Positions 1 to 8,182 of a stretch of DNA of 11,605 nt are shown in pieces (the stretch's first letter is position 1; every line of letters starts with the position of its first letter). The translations under genes and the position numbers were made by a program. This DNA is from Stephanodiscus triporus (lineage: Eukaryota > Bacillariophyta > Thalassiosirophyceae > Thalassiosirales > Thalassiosiraceae). The notes under the pieces were generated by a model. That model was not told where the DNA came from. It ran no database searches and saw only the letters and a program-made list of their open reading frames with translations. The stretch is from contig JALLAZ010000881.1 of NCBI GenBank assembly GCA_036939755.1, positions 1 to 11,605 on the forward strand. Direction: 5' to 3'.

Positions 1-51
1 CCTACTGTAGATAAATAATGAACATACGTGGGAACTCAATAGGTACAGACG

Positions 52-84
<33 letters not shown>
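52..84. repeat. (GAC)11 trinucleotide microsatellite
   Basis: Eleven perfect GAC units in a row (33 bp), about 260 bp upstream of the start codon of the large gene. GAC/GTC triplets are also abundant inside the coding regions of this window, where they encode Asp runs, but here no credible reading frame uses them. A perfect tract of this length is likely to vary in length between strains. Confidence 0.9.
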
Positions 85-291
85 ACACTTTAAATTATTT
101 ATATTATAGAATCCTGAAACGGTTTCTCATTGATGAGGGCTTTTCTCACTTCATCGGCACCGGTAGGAAAGAGAGGTTAGAAAACATAGCGCCCCCCGCT
201 CCCCGACCGACCCGACCTCCTCTTCCGACGTACACGACCACTTCCCGACGTTGACGACCGACCCCCTCGCTCCTCTCGCGCGCGCTGCGAT

Positions 292-312
292 ATGCGCCCG
301 ACGAACACATAA
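292..312 (+). promoter_or_regulatory. Candidate upstream ORF (6 codons)
   Basis: An ATG at 292 is followed by five sense codons and TAA at 310-312, 34 bp before the start codon at 347. If transcription begins upstream of 292, scanning ribosomes would meet this short ORF first, which could lower or condition translation of the large protein. Whether the transcript includes it is unknown, and such short ORFs also arise by chance. Confidence 0.2.
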
Positions 313-346
313 GCGTGAACGAGGCGACGGCTGATCCAATAACGAC

Positions 347-3300
347 ATGAACGGCCGTAGACGCCCCCACCTTTATCCCCTCGTCGCCGCCGTCGCCCCG
401 TCGCGAGCAGCGACCGCATCGACCCCCGTCGCGTGTTCTCGAACGACGAAGACGACTTGTGGCGGCGAGGGAAGCAGCGCCGACGGTCAGGGCCACGGCG
501 ACGACAGCGACGATCCCCCCGTTCTGTGGGATGAGGATCCTTTCTCGGTCGTGTCCTTCGCCGACGTTGGCGCAAATAGTCCCATCTTCTTCGACGATTA
601 CGAGGACCACGACGGGATGCGGAGGCATGGCACGGCAGCCGATCACGAGAGCGAGGGCGACGAAGGCGAAGACGGCGACGGATGGACGGCGTTCCGGCGC
701 GTTGGGGGGGCGACGGCGCCGAGGGCGATTGGCGCGCCCGCGGTGAGCGCTCGTCCCCTCCGCCCATGCGTTGTCGCAGATCCGAGGCTCTCGCGGGCGG
801 CCGTCGTAGGCGTCGGGGCCAGCGACAACGTAAGGAGGGCGCGTGAGATCGTGCTGGAGCGCAAGCGGCAGCGACAGTGGCGGCCCGCGGATCCCCCGCC
901 GTCGTCGACGACGGCTGATCCCCCCGGAATCGACGCCTCCGACGCGATCGGACGGAGGCCGCCGCCGCCGCCGCCGCCGCCGACGTCGTCGCGACGATTG
1001 GATTGGCCGGGTCCGTCGATGGCTGACTCCAGCACCGTCGTCGACTCCGTGCTCACGGACGAGATGAGCGAGGCGGGCCTGCTCCGGAAACGGCGGAAGC
1101 AGCAGCAGCAGCGGACGATGATACACCGGCGGGGACTCGATCTGAAGAAGAAGGCGGACGAATTGGAGCGAAGGAGGAGCATGATCGAGGCAACGCAGGG
1201 GCAGCGGCAACTGCAGTGCCAGGGTCCGCAGTGCCAGCGGCGGCAGGATCAGAAGCATCAGGAGCATCAGGAGCATCAGGAGCATCAGGACCTGAAGTCA
1301 CAGCAGCAGGAACTGGACCAGGATCAGCCCCCACAGTGGCCCCCGCAACAGTTGCCCCAGCATCCGCCCCCGCGGCAAGATCACATTCGACCCGCGAGTG
1401 GCGAAGATCGAGCACCCGTGCTCTCGAGCGAGGGCGAAATGGTACGATTTGGGCGCCATCGTCCTGTCGATTCGGGTCGGGGGCCGCCGTCCCTCACGGC
1501 GTCGGTTGGCGAGTATGATGTGACGGACGTGAACGCGATGAAGATGGCGAACGTTTGCAGTACCAAGGACAAGGTGGCAGCGACAATAACTATGGAGGAG
1601 ATGGACGGACCGATTGACGAGGTTGGTTACGATTCCTTAACAGAGCGGCTCGTCGAGAACGCCATTCAGGAGGCCACGTGGAGGAAGAGAGAGCAGCAAT
1701 ACCAACGACAACGGCTGGTGCAGCATGGGCGAACTCTACCTGTGCCAGCGCCGCCGAAAACGTCCGCCCCGGCATCGTTACACTCATCGTCCACCTCGGC
1801 GGCGGCGTCGCCTGTTGTACGATTGCCTCCGGTCTACCCAAACAGCGGCCGTCGTACTCCCAGATTTTTTTTCGTCACATCGCCGCCGTCGCCAAACTCG
1901 TCCTTCGCCGCAACCACTTCTGCCTCTGCCCCTGCTGTGCGATGTCACAGTAAAATATCGCCTTTGCCACCCCTGCGGACGAATGCCGCTGCCATTACAA
2001 CGATGACGAATGGCGACTTACGCGCAAAATCGTCGAAATTGTCGGCGTCGATGGAACCCGAAAGAGTAAGAAGAGGATTGACAGCTCTGACGCCATGCGA
2101 CGACGCACCGGTAGCACCATCAGTATCGATAAGGATATCTCAGGCAACTTCTCCTGCCAAAACGGTCGGACTTTATCCACGACAACAAGCTACCGATGCC
2201 ACCAATGATACTGCCGTGGCAGCAGCGGGCCAGCGGCAGAAATATTGGCATCAACATCTTAAGGCAGAGCAATCTCGAACGCGCTCCGATCATTCTGCGG
2301 ACAATGCTGCGGGAGTGGGGGATGGCCGGTGGAGAGCGGAAGGCCCTTCGGCCATCGCCGACTCTAGTCCAAGTTCTGTAATCAGCAACAATGGATATGA
2401 CATGTTGGATGACCTACGACGACGCATCGTCTATAGTGCGCAAATAAATACCTGTGTTCATTCTAACAAATATAACAATGGAAACCACTGGCGTGGTGCT
2501 GCTGGCTCTGTTGCAGGGTGTGGTGCTGATGGCTTTGCTGCAGAAGAAGAAGTATATATCCAGAAGAACAGAGAGGGCCCATCTCCTGCCCCTGCTCCTG
2601 CTGCTGCTGCCGATGCTGCCATCCTGGATGTATCATTGGATATTTCGTCTTCATCAATGTCAATGAGTATATTTTCCCCTCAAAACATGGCTGCCACTAC
2701 ATCCCCAGGCAGGCCGACTCGTGGCTTAGGCGTTGTCGCCAGTTTTGATGGACAAATCATCGCAAGAAGGGTTTCGTATGAGGAAGCGGAGTATGAATCG
2801 TCGCTAACATATCTCCCTAAGAACCTCAATCTAGAAGCCAAATTGTCCAAGCTTCATAAGGGACAACAATGGTCGAGCGGGATAATGATAGGCAGGGCAC
2901 ATTCGTTCGATTCCGCCTCGACGAACAGCAAAAGCCGCCGGACCCGCACCACCGTATCGTCCGTAGTCAGCAGCATACAGCCCTCGGTCGAGAGCGAGTG
3001 TGTTCGTCAGAATGCGGAGTTCTTCCACGAGATGATGGAGGGTGACTTCGTGGACTTTTTCGTGGCTCCCGCAGCTGTACGAGCTGTTGGATATGGTGAA
3101 CAAAGCACGGTTTCTGGCCATGACAATGATGGGCTCGATGACGGTTGGGCTGTTCAAGATGTACTTCCAGCTCAGTCATCGTGCACGCCCCCTGGATTGG
3201 GCTTCAGCGTTGTCCACGGTCTCAAGCCGTTGCCTGAGGAGGAAGAGGAAGAATGGTCGTCGGCTGAAAACGATGTGAATAACCGCGGCGACGAGAATGA

Positions 3301-6300
3301 TCAGTATCATCGGCATGATTGTGAATCTCTTGAAAACATATTATTGAATTCAATGCGTGTTCAACCGCGGCAGCAGCGGCATATCGAGACGACCAAGATA
3401 ATTTCGCCAACCAGAGGAGTCGGCACCAAACCATCATTACCAAGCATCCATCCTGTCGTCATGCCATCTCCAGAATACGATGATTCATCCATATTTGGGA
3501 ACAACTCTTTGATCGGCGACGATTTGAGTCAAATCTCCGACACAAGACCCGTGGCATTAAGAGCACAACTAACATCGCAACCGTCAGATCAGGCACAAAG
3601 ATCAGCAGCTGCCACACAAGAAATGATAGCCGGCAAAAAAAATGATCTCGCCAAGTTCTTCGATAAAGTTTCTGAAAACATCCTAAGTGGATGCAATGAT
3701 TACGATAATGAAAGTTCAGACATTTTTTTAATCAACGATAGCCACTTCGGAAGGGAAGAAGATGATATGCTGTCTGAGAAGAGTGAGTCTAAAAATGGTC
3801 CTTTGACACCCATGGCTCCATTGAATAACATGTACAAGAGCGTGGAAGAGAAGGCGGATTGCAACGAGTCTCGGCGACCTTGTCACTTGCATTCACAACA
3901 GACCAATCCAAATCCTTTCTTTTCAGCCACCGTTACTACGACTGGAGCATACTCCAAAACCATTCCCAACTTACCCCCAGCGTCATCATTCTTCTCCGCA
4001 AAGCAACGCGCACGCATACGCCATTACGATACCACCCCGCTGCGTACAAACACATCGCGTGACAGGATGACTATTACCAGAGCTTATTCCTACGGTAATG
4101 CTAGCGTTGGAAACACTACTATGACTTCAATAAAAGAGGGGATGATGGAATTATCTGAAGAAGATTTGAACGTTGATTCTAATGAAGAAATGGATGATTT
4201 GGTAGAGGGAACTAAAGAGAGCCGTCCATGTGACGAACAAGGCGCTCTTTTCAGGGCATCGGATGATTACGAGTCAAATCGTGCTCAAAGTAGGGATGAT
4301 ATCGATTCGCCTGACCGTTCAACACCTGTCGCTGAACAGGGAGCCGAGGTGTTTGTCAATAGACCTGCTGATGATGCAGTTGGCTTTGAGTTTGATGGTG
4401 ATTTTGACGTAGATCACATCGGCAGCATCAAAATGACCTCTCGCGAAAAACTCAAAGGGCATTCACTGGCATGGCACTCCAACAATGGAGTCAATGACGA
4501 TGTGCATTACGATTCTAAGCAATGGCCTCCGTCTAGGGCAGACCGTGCATCTAGACTTGCGAGCCGATTGAGTCTAACATCTATATCAACTCATACAGCG
4601 ATGCTTCAACAGCATTTTGTCGATGACAGTGAACAGCTTCGAGATGGTGCTAGGTCGTTTTATCGTCCCAGCTACAGACATGATTCTGCTGAAGGGTCCT
4701 TGGGGTTAATTCAGGAGGAGAGTTTCGAAGATAACGCAATCAGTGCTAGCGATAATGATGATGGCGGTTACAGTCAGGGTGAAGCCGATAATAGTTCTTG
4801 CTACACTCATGATGATTTTGTGAAAGACTTTAAGGCAATCCTACCCCAAGAATGGGGCCTTGGATTCATAGCTCAAACCCGCAAGGCAAATGTTGTTGAA
4901 GTGGAGGAGCAAGAGGTTAATGTGCCATCATTGGGCAAGACCATTCTTAATGACGGTGATAATGATCAATACACCCGACGAAATCATCGACAACACGAAG
5001 GCCAAGGTCCTACTCCAAGTCCAGGAATAAAATCTCACTCTGAGTCCATTTCACATGTTTCAAAGAAGATGGTCCCAAAGGACGATGTTAGTTTGCGAGC
5101 ATCAATGGGAAATATCACCCCGGGTGACAGCGCTCTTTATGACTCTGATATTGTTCATTCCAGACTAAATCATCGACAACATGAAGGCCTAACTCCAGTC
5201 CCAAGAATAAATTCTTGCTCTGGCTCTGCTTTACGCGTTTCAAAGAAAAATGATCGATCCAACATATTGCATCCCCTCGGGGGCCAACAAAACGGCCTTT
5301 ACAACAAGCAAAATATTGGGTCAAGCTGTAGAGTTCAAGCTCATCACCATTCCAAGATACCAGACACACTCGTGGCGAATATAACGCCAAGGATCGATGT
5401 ATATAGGCATCATCCGCATCATGTACCCAACGAAGTGTCGAAGTCGAAACTGGAAGAAAAGCTACGTGGTCTACCTGAGGTCACAGGTAAGGTGGTGAAG
5501 CGAGACCTGGGGGACAACTCTGTCGACACGTCTGAGCTGGGCTCCTTATTAACAAGAGACAGTGATTTTAGACATAGCGTTCTGCCGGTGCCAAAACAGA
5601 TCTTTCATCGGACAAAACCGGACTCCTCAGCTCGATCAAGTCCATCGTCTACGCAAAATATCTACAACGGCACGCTATTTGCGTCTGAATCATCAAAGCA
5701 TTCAAAGATCACACAAGGCAACATGGCATCGGCGTCAATTCAGCACACTCCCTCCGAGGATGACTGTTATATTACTAAGGTATCTGCACAAGCGTCGGAG
5801 TTTATTTCAACTTTTATGCCTATGGAAAATGAGCAAATGGTTTCGCAGAATCATCAATCGCAACATTATCCTGCGATAGTCTCGATTGACGAGGCAGCGA
5901 CTAAGTCATCCAAAACATCACAACGACAAAAACTGGCCACAACGCCTCATCGCCAAAAATTGGAAACGGGCAATGTTGTTATTCATCAGATGAAATCCAA
6001 CGCAGTAGCAGATTCCATTGTCGAGGTTGAAGGGGATCTTTGCGATCTTAATAATAAGTATCGGAATAGCAGGCTAACTAGGGGCAGTTATTTAGTGAAC
6101 AAAAGTCGTTTTTTGGATGATGCCTCATCTTCCCGAGATTCCAATCAGAAAACGAAGAAAGCGAAGGAAGTGAATAGTAGATGGAATGCTTATGGCAACA
6201 CGGCTGTACAGATTGTCAGAAATGCCGACTCCTCAAATCAACAAGTTAGAGCAGTTACTGCTGACAAACAATCCATAGGGGCATTTGAAATGGAAATCCA

Positions 6301-6880
6301 CACAGGCTATAATGTTGCGCCAATGGTAATTGACGATGCATCACAGCATAGTTCGATCTTCGAGGCGTTTGAAGTGGCCCCTTTGCGAACTTTTGGTCTC
6401 ATGGGGGAGATCATTACGCCTGATTGCGATACAGTTGCCTCATTGAACGATTTTGGTGTGCATCATGCTTATTTCAAACGCGGGCCTCGCCTAGATCCGC
6501 AAGCTCAAGCCTCATTGTATGGCGTCACGAATCTATCAGCTGCCCAGCGAAGCAGCGTCGTGGCAACGCGCAGCATCGCGCAGCATGACGTTGTCCGCGA
6601 ACAATTGTCATCCCAAGAAAATCCGAAGCCACTTAAATACGAGCCTACCAGTCTCCGGATATGTGACAACTCAAGCATTCAAACAAGGCCACCCCTCACA
6701 GCTAGCGTGACAAATAGTATTAAATTTACTGGGATCGGGAGACGACGGGAGCCGCAAGTGAACAGTGCTGGTAGTAAAGGTACACGTCAGGATATTATTA
6801 AGCAGAGGATGCGCATGGGCTGGAGGAAATTAGTCATGGGCGGGGAACCTGGAGCTGGAGATGGAGAAACTTCCTCATAA
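347..6880 (+). CDS. Large low-complexity protein, unknown function (2,177 aa)
   Basis: One uninterrupted 2,177-codon ORF, far too long to be chance. The ATG at 347 is the first Met after an in-frame TGA (332-334). I recognise no catalytic domain and see no membrane segment. The protein is rich in Ser, Asp, Gln, Pro and His, and most of it is probably disordered. Landmarks: residues 1-40 lack Asp and Glu and are Arg/Ala/Thr-rich, which may be coincidence or a weak organelle presequence; an acidic/aromatic patch WDEDPFSVVSFADV starts at residue 61; Pro8 is at 205-212; a Lys/Arg/Gln-rich, possibly coiled-coil stretch spans about 247-345 with HQE repeats; two similar 28-30-residue blocks start at 1545 and 1607; a basic helix-like segment lies at about 2147-2162 (QDIIKQRMRMGWRKL). 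The 5' third is GC-rich and the rest AT-richer. A scaffold or regulatory role is possible but unproven. The C-terminus is uncertain because another frame looks coding there. Confidence 0.9.
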   Translation: MNGRRRPHLYPLVAAVAPSRAATASTPVACSRTTKTTCGGEGSSADGQGHGDDSDDPPVLWDEDPFSVVSFADVGANSPIFFDDYEDHDGMRRHGTAADHESEGDEGEDGDGWTAFRRVGGATAPRAIGAPAVSARPLRPCVVADPRLSRAAVVGVGASDNVRRAREIVLERKRQRQWRPADPPPSSTTADPPGIDASDAIGRRPPPPPPPPTSSRRLDWPGPSMADSSTVVDSVLTDEMSEAGLLRKRRKQQQQRTMIHRRGLDLKKKADELERRRSMIEATQGQRQLQCQGPQCQRRQDQKHQEHQEHQEHQDLKSQQQELDQDQPPQWPPQQLPQHPPPRQDHIRPASGEDRAPVLSSEGEMVRFGRHRPVDSGRGPPSLTASVGEYDVTDVNAMKMANVCSTKDKVAATITMEEMDGPIDEVGYDSLTERLVENAIQEATWRKREQQYQRQRLVQHGRTLPVPAPPKTSAPASLHSSSTSAAASPVVRLPPVYPNSGRRTPRFFFVTSPPSPNSSFAATTSASAPAVRCHSKISPLPPLRTNAAAITTMTNGDLRAKSSKLSASMEPERVRRGLTALTPCDDAPVAPSVSIRISQATSPAKTVGLYPRQQATDATNDTAVAAAGQRQKYWHQHLKAEQSRTRSDHSADNAAGVGDGRWRAEGPSAIADSSPSSVISNNGYDMLDDLRRRIVYSAQINTCVHSNKYNNGNHWRGAAGSVAGCGADGFAAEEEVYIQKNREGPSPAPAPAAAADAAILDVSLDISSSSMSMSIFSPQNMAATTSPGRPTRGLGVVASFDGQIIARRVSYEEAEYESSLTYLPKNLNLEAKLSKLHKGQQWSSGIMIGRAHSFDSASTNSKSRRTRTTVSSVVSSIQPSVESECVRQNAEFFHEMMEGDFVDFFVAPAAVRAVGYGEQSTVSGHDNDGLDDGWAVQDVLPAQSSCTPPGLGFSVVHGLKPLPEEEEEEWSSAENDVNNRGDENDQYHRHDCESLENILLNSMRVQPRQQRHIETTKIISPTRGVGTKPSLPSIHPVVMPSPEYDDSSIFGNNSLIGDDLSQISDTRPVALRAQLTSQPSDQAQRSAAATQEMIAGKKNDLAKFFDKVSENILSGCNDYDNESSDIFLINDSHFGREEDDMLSEKSESKNGPLTPMAPLNNMYKSVEEKADCNESRRPCHLHSQQTNPNPFFSATVTTTGAYSKTIPNLPPASSFFSAKQRARIRHYDTTPLRTNTSRDRMTITRAYSYGNASVGNTTMTSIKEGMMELSEEDLNVDSNEEMDDLVEGTKESRPCDEQGALFRASDDYESNRAQSRDDIDSPDRSTPVAEQGAEVFVNRPADDAVGFEFDGDFDVDHIGSIKMTSREKLKGHSLAWHSNNGVNDDVHYDSKQWPPSRADRASRLASRLSLTSISTHTAMLQQHFVDDSEQLRDGARSFYRPSYRHDSAEGSLGLIQEESFEDNAISASDNDDGGYSQGEADNSSCYTHDDFVKDFKAILPQEWGLGFIAQTRKANVVEVEEQEVNVPSLGKTILNDGDNDQYTRRNHRQHEGQGPTPSPGIKSHSESISHVSKKMVPKDDVSLRASMGNITPGDSALYDSDIVHSRLNHRQHEGLTPVPRINSCSGSALRVSKKNDRSNILHPLGGQQNGLYNKQNIGSSCRVQAHHHSKIPDTLVANITPRIDVYRHHPHHVPNEVSKSKLEEKLRGLPEVTGKVVKRDLGDNSVDTSELGSLLTRDSDFRHSVLPVPKQIFHRTKPDSSARSSPSSTQNIYNGTLFASESSKHSKITQGNMASASIQHTPSEDDCYITKVSAQASEFISTFMPMENEQMVSQNHQSQHYPAIVSIDEAATKSSKTSQRQKLATTPHRQKLETGNVVIHQMKSNAVADSIVEVEGDLCDLNNKYRNSRLTRGSYLVNKSRFLDDASSSRDSNQKTKKAKEVNSRWNAYGNTAVQIVRNADSSNQQVRAVTADKQSIGAFEMEIHTGYNVAPMVIDDASQHSSIFEAFEVAPLRTFGLMGEIITPDCDTVASLNDFGVHHAYFKRGPRLDPQAQASLYGVTNLSAAQRSSVVATRSIAQHDVVREQLSSQENPKPLKYEPTSLRICDNSSIQTRPPLTASVTNSIKFTGIGRRREPQVNSAGSKGTRQDIIKQRMRMGWRKLVMGGEPGAGDGETSS
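959..982 (+). repeat. (CCG)8 coding for Pro8
   Basis: Eight perfect CCG codons in the frame of the large gene encode residues 205-212, between Arg-Arg and Thr-Ser-Ser. It is a slippage-prone tract and a candidate polyproline binding segment. Confidence 0.85.
1256..1290 (+). repeat. 9-bp tandem repeat coding for His-Gln-Glu
   Basis: The unit CATCAGGAG is repeated three times exactly, followed by a fourth copy that changes in its last base. In frame this gives HQE three times and then HQD, from residue 304. It sits in a wider Gln-rich section with separate CAG runs (for example Q252-Q255), consistent with expansion of a charged, possibly helical segment. Confidence 0.88.
4979..5248 (+). repeat. 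In-frame internal duplication in the large gene
   Basis: Copy 1 (4979-5068, residues 1545-1574) and copy 2 (5165-5248, residues 1607-1634) share the core NHRQHEG, a TP-x-P motif, an Ile followed by Ser-rich residues, and a closing VSKK. Their starts are 186 bp apart, exactly 62 codons. The DNA is also clearly similar (both begin aaatcatcgacaaca), and copy 2 lacks two codons near its middle. This indicates an old tandem duplication of a 62-codon segment whose linker has diverged while the HRQHEG and VSKK ends were kept. Confidence 0.75.
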
Positions 6881-7426
6881 TTGGCAAAGAAAGGACCTCC
6901 TCCGCAAACTCCGAATGGCACAGCGGAGAACAAGTATCGGATCAGTGGCAAAGTCCTCGGGTAGGAAGCGATCCATGGATGAACTCCAATAAAATACTAG
7001 CATCTACAGATGAAGGACTTAGCATAAACAAAAGATGAATAGATAAAATAATATTATACAGAGTAATTTCTACTTTACTCGTTTGTCATCATCTAGATAA
7101 TCATACCGAACACAAATTTCTTCCATCGATGTTCAGTGTAAATACCAGCATGAAAAACAAAAATAACACTCATGAGCGCTCATATTTCCCCTTCCTCAAG
7201 AGAATCGGTGCAGAACTTCTGAGCTTGGATTTATTCTACATCTAAGGAGCAAGATTAGCCGAAAGATGGGGCTAAACTTTGCTCTCTCAGCTCGGCAGTC
7301 GACATAGGTTCCACGTGGCAGTTGCGGGGAACACTCCTTGTGGATAAATAATGATCTTATGAACATGGAATAATAATCACTTGACTTGGCTCGCGGGTTT
7401 CGATATCTTCGAGCAGGCAGCATCAG
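6881..7426. other. Intergenic spacer: 3' flank, then 5' flank
   Basis: This stretch is AT-richer than both neighbours and contains no supported gene. The first 112 bases keep an open, coding-like frame (6834-6992) that overlaps the end of the large gene. A canonical AATAAA follows at 6988-6993. Near the right end, ATG codons at about 7350-7370 open only tiny frames. An in-frame TGA at 7382-7384 closes the frame of the next gene upstream of its ATG. No palindrome or known element stands out. Confidence 0.5.
6988..6993 (+). terminator. Candidate polyadenylation signal AATAAA
   Basis: AATAAA lies 108 bp after the TAA of the large gene, at the start of an AT-rich stretch. The position suits a 3'-end signal, but single hexamers are common in AT-rich DNA and poly(A) signals of algae of this type are poorly defined. 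Confidence 0.3.
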
Positions 7427-8182
7427 ATGGACGACGCAGGGCGCGACGATGGTGATGTAGATCCGAAATCGATGTCGTCGATCCACGTCGACGTCGACCG
7501 AGGAGCGGACTATAGATTCTTCGAGGGACTATGGAATCGACGATTCGCGGCGGCGGCGGCGGCGGGTCCGACAGACCCCCGCGAGCCGCCGTCGCCACCG
7601 CCGCCGCAGCCTAAACGGATGACGAAAAAAAGGAGGCGCGCGAATGATGTCGAGGACGATGGGCGCGGCGGAGGCATCGGGATGACGACTAACGACATCG
7701 ACGTGGCGCGCGAGACGACGACGGCGGCGATGACGGCGACGACTTCTCCGTCCTCGCGCCGGCGCTTCTTTTCTTCTTCGGAGGTCAACGACCTGATCGG
7801 ATGGGCCACCTCCCACAGTTGCGTGAATAATCACATCAACCACGACGACGAGGAAGGGAAGCAAGAATCGTTGGCGCATATCCCGACGGCCCCTCCCCCC
7901 CCGTCACACGTTGCCTTCCTGCGCCGTCGCATCTCCTGCGTATACCCATGTACGACAACCGATATCGTCATGGATACTTCCGCCTACATTGCCGTCGGGA
8001 TGGCGGTCGAGGAGGCGCTGACCGAGGCCCTCGCGCCGCTGGCGGCGGCGCACGTCTGGCGATGTCGTCGTCTGGAAAAGGAAAGGTGTGAGGACGGGGG
8101 GGGGAGAATGGATCCTTTCCAAGAGTGGACTATCCCGCCGGCGGAGGCCGTGATGAGGCTTCTGGCTCGAGCTGTCGAATAA
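7427..8182 (+). CDS. Hypothetical nuclear-like protein, possible histone fold (251 aa)
   Basis: The ATG at 7427 is the first Met after an in-frame TGA (7382-7384); the frame ends at TAA 8180-8182. The family is not recognised. Visible parts: an Asp-rich N-terminus with an aromatic patch (DYRFFEGLWNRRF); Ala6; a Pro-rich stretch; a basic cluster KRMTKKRRR at about residues 64-72 that fits a nuclear localisation signal; a Thr-rich linker; a region starting FFSSSEVNDLIGWA; then a conserved-looking C-terminus. That C-terminus has a long Ala-rich helix (AYIAVGMAVEEALTEALAPL and onward, ending WRCRRLEKE), a Gly/acidic loop, and WTIPPAEAVMRLLARAV. A long helix, then a loop with T-x-P, then a short helix resembles histone helices 2 and 3 as in TBP-associated factors, but this is inference. 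No intron is needed. Codon usage is GC-rich, like the 5' part of the first gene. Confidence 0.7.
   Translation: MDDAGRDDGDVDPKSMSSIHVDVDRGADYRFFEGLWNRRFAAAAAAGPTDPREPPSPPPPQPKRMTKKRRRANDVEDDGRGGGIGMTTNDIDVARETTTAAMTATTSPSSRRRFFSSSEVNDLIGWATSHSCVNNHINHDDEEGKQESLAHIPTAPPPPSHVAFLRRRISCVYPCTTTDIVMDTSAYIAVGMAVEEALTEALAPLAAAHVWRCRRLEKERCEDGGGRMDPFQEWTIPPAEAVMRLLARAVE

Larger units (their letters stand above)
1..346. other. 5' flank of the large gene
   Basis: No gene is supported here. The stretch holds an (GAC)11 microsatellite (52-84), then a short AT-rich island (about 88-112) in otherwise GC-rich DNA that could hold a TATA-like core element, then GC-rich sequence leading to the ATG at 347. A frame from 18 gives only a poly-Arg reading of the microsatellite and is not credible. 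The frame of the large gene is closed by TGA at 332-334, four codons before its ATG, so the coding region does not extend upward without splicing. Promoter and transcription start cannot be placed from sequence alone. Confidence 0.5.

Noticed and set aside
18..254. 78-codon + frame running through the (GAC)n tract as poly-Arg
   Set aside because: It is produced by the microsatellite; the remainder has no protein-like features and it ends before the real start codon.
146..1285. 379-codon open frame on the minus strand opposite the 5' end of the large gene
   Set aside because: It is Arg/Pro/Leu-rich and arises from GC-rich codons and CAG/GAC repeats on the other strand. It overlaps the far longer + frame and has no family features.
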